Shown: positions 6,831-11,741 of the stretch, one piece after another
Position numbering within the stretch: the first letter of the stretch is position 1
Layout: each line of letters starts with the position of its first letter
Assembly: GCA_947445425.1 (NCBI GenBank)
Contig: CANFFA010000032.1
Coordinates: forward strand, 1-11,741
Direction: 5' to 3'
Length of the DNA: 11,741 nt
Source of the DNA: Paludibacteraceae bacterium
GTDB lineage: Bacteria > Bacteroidota > Bacteroidia > Bacteroidales > Paludibacteraceae
Program-made: the position numbers and the translations under genes
Notes under the pieces: model-generated
Seen by the model: only the letters and a program-made list of their open reading frames with translations
What the model was told of the DNA's origin: nothing
Database searches by the model: none

Positions 6831-8051
6831 TTAAATGTATTTTAGAGTCGAAAGCATCTCTGGGTTAAAAATCTCATTTGCAATGACTTTTAATTGCTCT
6901 GCCGTAATGGCGTCAATGCGAGTACGAATGCTCTCTAGATCATCAATTTTCCCATATCTTAAAAAACTTTTCCCAAGACTTAATGCCAGATTTTCCTTTT
7001 GTTCGGTGCCGATTGCCATCTGACCCATGAGTTGTAGTTTGTATTTTTTAAGGGAGTTATCAGAAATTGTTTGCTCACGAAGCTTTTGTAAAGATAGGTG
7101 TATCAACTGCTCACATCGCTTTGCATTTTCTGTATCACAACCAAAATAGACACTCCACATGCCAGTATCTGTAAAGGGTTGGTAGTTTGATTCAACCGTA
7201 TATACTAAACCATGCTTCTCACGCAAAGACAAATTCAGCAAACTATTCATCCCAGGACCTCCCAATATATTGTTTAACAAATACATGGCCAAGCGATTGG
7301 GATGGTGTAAATCATAACATCGATTTCCCAACATAAAATGAACTTGGTGGGTATTTTTGGTAATCTCTTGTCGAGTAGGAATATAGTCGATTGGCGGAAA
7401 ACGTTCTTTGAACGCTGTTCCAAAAGTAGTACTTTGAAAATACTTTTCGCCCCACCGAATTAATTTCTTAAAATCCAAATCCCCTAACACAAAAAACAAC
7501 ATCTCATGGGGTTGATATTGCTGTTTTACAAAGGAAATGGCATCATCGCTGCTGTACTTCTCCAAAAGTTCAGCCTTCCCTAAAATGTTATGACCCAATG
7601 GATGACCTGCAAAAATCATCTCCTCAAAATCATCATATATTAGCTCTGAAGGATTATCGTGATAAGATTGAATTTCATCCAATACAATAACAACTTCTTT
7701 TTCAAGCTCTTTCTGTGGGAAAGTTGAATGAAGAACTACATCAGCAATCAATTCTATAGCACGTTCTGAATACTCATTCAACACAGTGGCAAACACAACG
7801 GTCTCCTCTTTAGAGGTATAAGCATTTAATTCACCACCAACATCTTCCAAACGGTTGATAATATGACCTGAACGGCGTTTTTCAGTCCCCTTAAAAAGCA
7901 GATGTTCAACAAAATGTGCCATTCCTTGCTCGTGCTCTTTCTCATCACGCGAACCGGCATTCATGATCATTCCACAATGAGTAACAACTGAACTGTCTCG
8001 TTTATAAATTAACCTTATGCCGTTGGAAAAAGTATGTGTTTGGTAAATCAT
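6831..8051 (-). CDS. M16 family zinc metallopeptidase (processing-peptidase-like)
   Basis: This is a 406-residue single-unit M16 peptidase. The inverted zinc motif HxxEH is His46-Phe-Val-Glu49-His50 (MAHFVEHLLFKGT), and the third zinc ligand is Glu126 in VLDEIQ, 76 residues after His50 as expected. The inactive-looking second half (about 165-400) carries the conserved Arg277 and Tyr284 of LREKHGLVY, which help bind substrate in this family. It therefore has all catalytic residues and resembles mitochondrial processing peptidase beta and the YmxG/PqqL group. No signal peptide is visible, so it is probably cytosolic; its peptide substrate is unknown. A perfect -7 element lies 24 bases upstream, making it the likely first gene of the minus-strand unit leading to the methyltransferase and thioesterase. 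Confidence 0.93.
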   Translation of the reverse strand: MIYQTHTFSNGIRLIYKRDSSVVTHCGMIMNAGSRDEKEHEQGMAHFVEHLLFKGTEKRRSGHIINRLEDVGGELNAYTSKEETVVFATVLNEYSERAIELIADVVLHSTFPQKELEKEVVIVLDEIQSYHDNPSELIYDDFEEMIFAGHPLGHNILGKAELLEKYSSDDAISFVKQQYQPHEMLFFVLGDLDFKKLIRWGEKYFQSTTFGTAFKERFPPIDYIPTRQEITKNTHQVHFMLGNRCYDLHHPNRLAMYLLNNILGGPGMNSLLNLSLREKHGLVYTVESNYQPFTDTGMWSVYFGCDTENAKRCEQLIHLSLQKLREQTISDNSLKKYKLQLMGQMAIGTEQKENLALSLGKSFLRYGKIDDLESIRTRIDAITAEQLKVIANEIFNPEMLSTLKYI

Positions 8052-8074
8052 TTTATTTTAATCAAATAGGGTTG

Positions 8075-8082
8075 CAAAGGTA
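8075..8082 (-). promoter_or_regulatory. Bacteroidota -7 promoter element for the M16 peptidase
   Basis: On the minus strand the sequence reads TACCTTTG, a perfect TAnnTTTG, ending 23 bases before the start codon. No well-spaced TTG -33 element was found. The expected transcription start would give a leader of about 18-20 bases. Confidence 0.6.
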
Positions 8083-8234
8083 CAATAAGAAATTTAGAAT
8101 TAAAAATCACCAATTCATACTATCAAGTGGAGTCTATTGTCCAGTAGCATCGGGCCCATCCAATCTGGAAGGATACTCATATTTATTTTCAAAATATACT
8201 ACATTAGACTAATGAAATAAATGAATTTTTCTTC

Positions 8235-8242
8235 TACATTTG
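8235..8242 (+). promoter_or_regulatory. Bacteroidota -7 promoter element for the TIGR01777 epimerase
   Basis: TACATTTG is a perfect TAnnTTTG match 34 bases before the ATG at 8277. No clear -33 TTG is present. With the opposite element at 8075-8082 it makes the 225-bp gap a divergent promoter region; the stretch between the two elements shows no recognisable operator. Confidence 0.55.
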
Positions 8243-8276
8243 CGAGCTCATTCATATTATTCTTAAATACACAAAA

Positions 8277-9170
8277 ATGCAAAAAATAGTTATAGCAGGT
8301 GGGACAGGATTCATCGGATCCTATCTGGAAGAACGATTCAAAAAAAGTGGTTATAGGGTATTGCTTGTTTCGCGCCAAGAGCCCCATGTTCCTTGGCAAC
8401 ACTCCGAATTGACAAAAGCAGTAAACGAAGCAGCTCTGGTACTGAATTTAGCAGGTACAAGTATCAACTGTAGACACAATGCTATAAACAAGAAAGCCAT
8501 ATTACAATCGAGAATTAGTTCCACTCAAATGATCGGCAATGCTATTTTAGCAAGTAAAATCCCACCAAAGTTATGGATTAATGCTAGTGCTGCAGCTATT
8601 TATAAGCAGTCGGAAGATAAGGCTATGACAGAAGATGAAACAGACTTATCAAATGACTTTTTAGCAGATGTGGTTCACCAATGGGAACAAAAGTTCTTTT
8701 CCTTTCAATTACCTAGTACTAGAAAAGTCGCTTTACGAACATCGCTTGTTTTGGGAAAAGAGGGTGGCGCTTTGAAACCATTACTTACGTTGAGTCAATT
8801 TGGTCTAGGTGGTACGCAAGCAAGTGGTAATCAAATCATGAGTTGGATTCACATTGAAGATTATTTTAGAATCGTGTTATTTCTTCTTGAACATGAAGGT
8901 ATTTATGGAGTTTACAATTGTAGCTCTCCAAATCCAGTATCCAATAAGGAATTCATGAGTACAATTCGAAGGATTCTCAACATCCCTATTGGTTTACCAG
9001 CTCCTGCATGGATAATTGGAATTGGTGCAAGAATTATTGGTACAGAGTCTTCTTTGATATTAAACAGCTCGTATTTATTACCTAAAAAATTAATGAATTC
9101 CAAATTTCGATTCACTTATCCTGAATTGGAAAAAGCACTCTTCAACCTATTATTGGTAAATGAACATTAA
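8277..9170 (+). CDS. TIGR01777 family NAD(P)-binding epimerase (SDR39U1-like)
   Basis: The 297-residue protein is an extended SDR with a Rossmann fold. The nucleotide-binding motif GGTGFIG is at 8-14 and NLAG at 57-60. INASAAAIY at 101-109 holds the segment where the usual active-site Ser and Tyr occur. SGNQIMSWIHIEDY (183-196) is a hallmark of the TIGR01777/YfcH group. The C-terminal DUF1731-like region (about 240-290, PAPAWIIGIGARIIG) is intact. Relatives include E. coli YfcH and human SDR39U1; no firm reaction is known for the group. It is likely cytosolic and transcribed alone from the promoter at 8235-8242. The family's usual NLAGxxIxxxRW is changed to NLAGTSINCRHN, a modest deviation. 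Confidence 0.92.
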   Translation: MQKIVIAGGTGFIGSYLEERFKKSGYRVLLVSRQEPHVPWQHSELTKAVNEAALVLNLAGTSINCRHNAINKKAILQSRISSTQMIGNAILASKIPPKLWINASAAAIYKQSEDKAMTEDETDLSNDFLADVVHQWEQKFFSFQLPSTRKVALRTSLVLGKEGGALKPLLTLSQFGLGGTQASGNQIMSWIHIEDYFRIVLFLLEHEGIYGVYNCSSPNPVSNKEFMSTIRRILNIPIGLPAPAWIIGIGARIIGTESSLILNSSYLLPKKLMNSKFRFTYPELEKALFNLLLVNEH

Positions 9171-9199
9171 TATTCGAAGATAAAAAAGAAATTATTGGC

Positions 9200-9238
9200 T
9201 AACAATCAAAAAGAATGTCTTTTAGCTTTTGATTGTTA
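9200..9238 (+). terminator. AT-rich hairpin after the epimerase gene, possible weak terminator
   Basis: TAACAATCAAAA (9200-9211) pairs perfectly with TTTTGATTGTTA (9227-9238), a 12-bp stem with a 15-base loop, 29 bases past the epimerase stop. There is no T-run after the stem and the stem is AT-rich, so termination would be weak. An alternative inner pairing around AAAAGA-ATG-TCTTTT is possible. Confidence 0.4.
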
Positions 9239-9274
9239 CTGAATTTTCAATAAAAACAACAAATCAATTAAAGT

Positions 9275-9315
9275 AGCGGGGTTAAATTGTAATAAAAAAG
9301 CAATTTAATCCCGCT
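9275..9315. other. Strong intergenic hairpin with GC-rich base
   Basis: AGCGGGGTTAAATTG (9275-9289) pairs with CAATTTAATCCCGCT (9301-9315): 15 bp with one G-T position that becomes a G:U wobble in plus-strand RNA, and an 11-base A-rich loop. Only TTTC follows on the plus strand, so the terminator signal is imperfect. It lies between the epimerase gene and the rlmD promoter, and may be a second terminator or a structured 3' end. Confidence 0.5.
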
Positions 9316-9388
9316 TTCACTTGACAAGACAGTTCGGCCCATAAATAGATACTTTATTCAAAGACCTTCGACTTCTTACTTAAGTCTA

Positions 9389-9420
9389 TTGGTATATTAG
9401 GAATAAAAATCGTACTTTTG
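9389..9420 (+). promoter_or_regulatory. Bacteroidota promoter for rlmD
   Basis: TTG at 9389-9391 and TACTTTTG (TAnnTTTG) at 9413-9420 are separated by 21 bases, close to the phylum's usual spacing. The expected start of transcription falls at about 9424-9427. That leaves almost no leader for an ATG at 9431 and about 23 bases for the ATG at 9449, which supports the later start. Confidence 0.65.
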
Positions 9421-9448
9421 CAGACTTATAATGAACTTTAAAACGACC

Positions 9449-10870
9449 ATGGCCAAAACAAAAAAACCGCATCCAATTTTCGAAAATGTAACCATAAGTG
9501 ACATTGCAGCAGAAGGAAAAGCAATTGTCAAAATGAATGATATAGTCATTTTTGTACCATTCGTGGTACCTGGCGACGTAGTTGATTTACAGGTTACCCG
9601 AAAGAAAAGTAATTTTATGGAGGCTAGGGCCATTCATTTTCACAAATATGCAGAAAAACGCTCTGTAGCCGTATGTGAACATTTTGGAATCTGCGGGGGA
9701 TGTAAATGGCAAATTCTCCCTTACGAGGAGCAAATTCGCTATAAAGAGAAACAAGTCGTTGACAATTTAACCCGTATTGGTAAAATTGAATTGCCTCAAA
9801 TTTCACCAATCATTGGTTCTTCAAAAACGGAATTTTACCGTAACAAATTGGAATTCACCTTCTCTAACAAACGATGGAGAACGAACGAAGAAATTGCCGA
9901 CGGAAAAATTTTTGATACCATGAATGCAGTTGGCTTTCATATTCCAGGTCAATTTGATAAGGTACTAGACATTAATAAATGTTGGTTACAAACTGAAGAT
10001 TCGAATGAAATTAGAAACGAAGTTCGCCGATATGCTCTTGAGCACGAACTGACCTTCTTTGACTTACGCAAGCAAGAGGGTTTCTTACGAACCATGATGG
10101 TACGTACTACATCTACAGGAGAGTTGATGGTAATTCTGATTTTCTTTTATGAAGATATTGAAGTACAAGAAGCACTCTTAAAACACATCGCTGATAAATT
10201 CCCTCAAATCACCTCTTTGCTTTACATCATCAATTCTAAAGCGAATGATACCATAACGGATCAGAATGTATTGGTTTACAAAGGAAATGAATGTATTTAT
10301 GAAGAAATGGAGGGCTTGAAATTTAAAATTGGTCCTAAATCCTTTTACCAGACCAATTCAGACCAGGCTTACGAATTATATAAAGTAACGCGCAACTTAG
10401 CACAACTTACTGGTAACGAACTGGTTTATGACCTTTACACAGGAACTGGAACCATCGCTAATTTTGTGGCACATCAATCTAAACAAGTAATTGGCATAGA
10501 ATATGTACCTGAAGCAATTGCCGATGCTGTTGTAAATTCAAAACTGAACAACATCAGTAATACTTTGTTTTATGCGGGGGATATGAAAGATATACTCAAT
10601 GCTGCATTTATAGAAGAGCATGGCAAACCAGATGTAATTATCACAGATCCACCACGTGCAGGGATGCACCAAGATGTAATTGACGCCATACTTTTTGCAG
10701 CGCCAAAACGAATTGTATATGTGAGCTGTAATCCATCTACTCAAGCACGGGATTTGAGCCTTCTAGATCAAAGCTATAAAGTCACAGCCGTGCAACCCGT
10801 TGATATGTTTCCACATACACATCATGTGGAGAATGTTGTTTTACTTGAAAAAAGAAGCCTTCCTGAATAA
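9449..10870 (+). CDS. rlmD: 23S rRNA (uracil-C5)-methyltransferase RlmD-like, TRAM domain and [4Fe-4S] cluster
   Basis: This enzyme makes 5-methyluridine in RNA using SAM, most likely at U1939 of 23S rRNA. The start at 9449 (MAKTKKPHP) is preferred over the ATG at 9431 because of the promoter position and because RlmD-like proteins typically begin this way. The 473-residue product has an N-terminal TRAM domain (about 8-60), then the cluster cysteines Cys76, Cys82 and Cys85 (CEHFGICGGCKWQ) and Cys178 (NKCWLQ). Gln301 lies in SFYQTN. The SAM motif is YDLYTGTGTI (327-336). The catalytic nucleophile is Cys427 in VSCNPSTQARD and the general base is probably Glu461 in HHVENVVLLE. All key residues are present. 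RlmC and TrmA relatives share this fold, but the TRAM domain plus four cysteines favour RlmD; the exact target base is inferred. Confidence 0.92.
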   Translation: MAKTKKPHPIFENVTISDIAAEGKAIVKMNDIVIFVPFVVPGDVVDLQVTRKKSNFMEARAIHFHKYAEKRSVAVCEHFGICGGCKWQILPYEEQIRYKEKQVVDNLTRIGKIELPQISPIIGSSKTEFYRNKLEFTFSNKRWRTNEEIADGKIFDTMNAVGFHIPGQFDKVLDINKCWLQTEDSNEIRNEVRRYALEHELTFFDLRKQEGFLRTMMVRTTSTGELMVILIFFYEDIEVQEALLKHIADKFPQITSLLYIINSKANDTITDQNVLVYKGNECIYEEMEGLKFKIGPKSFYQTNSDQAYELYKVTRNLAQLTGNELVYDLYTGTGTIANFVAHQSKQVIGIEYVPEAIADAVVNSKLNNISNTLFYAGDMKDILNAAFIEEHGKPDVIITDPPRAGMHQDVIDAILFAAPKRIVYVSCNPSTQARDLSLLDQSYKVTAVQPVDMFPHTHHVENVVLLEKRSLPE

Positions 10871-10973
10871 AATAGGCATATTTCACTATTCAAACAAATT
10901 GAATTAGAGATTAATTGTATTTATTATTTGCAATTAAAATTTCGATATCATTTTCAAATTTATATCTCAATTA

Positions 10974-11066
10974 ATGAAACGAGCACGACTAGTAGATATT
11001 GATACACTAAGAAATGTTTATGTGCGAGTTCCATCTGACCTTAAAAAAATAATTACGAACAGATGA
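10974..11066 (+). CDS. Possible 30-residue ORF overlapping nadB (ATGA)
   Basis: An ATG at 10974 opens 30 codons (MKRARLVDIDTLRN..., ending IITNR) whose TGA overlaps the nadB ATG by four bases at 11063-11066. Such an overlap usually means translational coupling. The peptide is basic (eight Lys/Arg against three Asp), has no signal or membrane segment, and matches nothing I recognise. Both this ORF and nadB begin ATGAAACG. It may be a leader peptide, a remnant of a longer gene, or chance. No Shine-Dalgarno sequence is seen, which is normal in this phylum. Confidence 0.3.
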   Translation: MKRARLVDIDTLRNVYVRVPSDLKKIITNR

Positions 11067-11741
11067 AACGCAAATTCGATTTTTTAGTCATTGGCAGTGG
11101 AATAGCAGGAATAAGCTTTGCACTCAAAGCTGCCGAATATGGTAAAGTTGCTTTGCTTTGTAAATCAGTTCTTAGCGAATCCAATACGGCTTATGCTCAA
11201 GGCGGAATTGCGTCAGTAATGTACGCTCCAGATAGTTTTGAAAAACACATTGAAGATACCCTTATTGCTGGCGATGGACATTGCAAAATTTCAGCAGTTG
11301 AAAAAGTAATTAGAGAAGCTCCTCAACAAATAGAAGAATTACTCCGTTGGGGAGTAGATTTTGATCAAAATGAAAATGGTGCTTTCGACCTACACCGTGA
11401 AGGTGGACATTCAGAACATAGAATCTTACACCACAAGGACAATACTGGTTACGTAATACAAGAAAGTTTAATTTGTCAGGTAAAAGCACACCCAGAAATC
11501 GAGGTCTTTGAACACCATTTCGCCATTGAAATACTTACACAACACCATCTAGGCCAGATTGTTACACAGAACTCACCAAATATTGAGTGCTATGGTGCTT
11601 ATGTCTTAGACCAAAGAACGAACAATATTCATACTTTTCTTTCAAAAACAACATTATTGGCAACAGGAGGAATTGGAAGTGTATATTCCAGTACTACTAA
11701 TCCTGGAATTTCGACTGGTGACGGCATAGCAATGGTACATA
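11063..11741 (+). CDS. nadB: L-aspartate oxidase NadB, 3' partial
   Basis: The frame is open to the end of the window, giving the first 226 residues of a protein usually about 520-540 long. NadB oxidises L-aspartate to iminoaspartate with FAD; NadA then makes quinolinate for NAD synthesis. Evidence: the FAD-binding Rossmann motif DFLVIGSGIAGIS (6-18), SESNTAYAQGGIAS (38-51), the substrate-loop segment HREGGHSEHRILH (111-123), DNTG (126-129), the LLATGGIGSVY segment (198-208) and TTNPGISTGDGIAM (211-224). HREGGHSxxRILH is more typical of NadB than of succinate dehydrogenase or fumarate reductase flavoproteins, which lack it. A near-match -7 element (TATTATTTG, 10922-10930) with TTG at 10899-10901 is a weak promoter candidate. 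It may be translationally coupled to the small ORF at 10974. Confidence 0.95.
   Translation, partial: MKRKFDFLVIGSGIAGISFALKAAEYGKVALLCKSVLSESNTAYAQGGIASVMYAPDSFEKHIEDTLIAGDGHCKISAVEKVIREAPQQIEELLRWGVDFDQNENGAFDLHREGGHSEHRILHHKDNTGYVIQESLICQVKAHPEIEVFEHHFAIEILTQHHLGQIVTQNSPNIECYGAYVLDQRTNNIHTFLSKTTLLATGGIGSVYSSTTNPGISTGDGIAMVH

Noticed and set aside
8115..8180. Minus-strand 21-codon ORF (MSILPDWMGPMLLDN...) in the divergent promoter region
   Set aside because: It has no promoter match upstream and no recognisable family, and this length is expected by chance in a gap this size. An overlapping frame (ending DGPDATGQ) looks protein-like but has no start codon.
9431..9448. Use of the ATG at 9431 for rlmD
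   Set aside because: It falls within a few bases of the predicted transcription start, and the extra six residues are not typical of the family.

Overview
The window looks like a chromosomal segment of a member of the Bacteroidota. It is AT-rich, and three genes have the phylum's -7 promoter element TAnnTTTG just upstream instead of a sigma70-type promoter. Start codons lack clear Shine-Dalgarno sequences. The gene set is typical of the phylum: a PTGGxKDxTPP Ig-like surface lipoprotein, a PEYPGG-type TonB C-terminal domain protein, SufS with SufE, a SufT-like DUF59 protein, LpxH, a TIGR01777 epimerase and an RlmD-type methyltransferase. No rRNA, tRNA, CRISPR array, transposase or phage gene was seen.

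Layout. Positions 1-4325 are on the plus strand: the end of a large Ig-like/carboxypeptidase-like lipoprotein, a periplasmic TonB-domain protein, then sufS and sufE. A near-perfect bidirectional terminator (4338-4385) separates these from a minus-strand block reaching 8051. In transcription order that block is an M16 zinc peptidase, a COMT-type O-methyltransferase, a hotdog thioesterase, a DUF59 Fe-S protein and lpxH. From 8277 to the end the genes are on the plus strand again: a TIGR01777 epimerase, rlmD, a possible 30-residue ORF, and the first 226 codons of nadB (L-aspartate oxidase). The 8052-8276 gap is a divergent promoter region.

Function. Most genes are housekeeping. SufS and SufE mobilise sulfur for Fe-S clusters, and the DUF59 protein facing them belongs to the same pathway. 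RlmD is itself an Fe-S enzyme, and NadB supplies iminoaspartate to the Fe-S enzyme NadA, so Fe-S metabolism recurs here, although sufBCD are not in the window. LpxH acts in lipid A synthesis, as expected for a Gram-negative envelope.

I found no clear new multi-gene system. The least-explained signals are non-coding or small: a pair of inverted heptamer-repeat arrays that fill the M16/methyltransferase spacer and adjoin a methyltransferase with only a TTG start; a 30-codon ORF that overlaps nadB by ATGA; a degenerate octamer repeat before sufE; and a strong hairpin upstream of the rlmD promoter.
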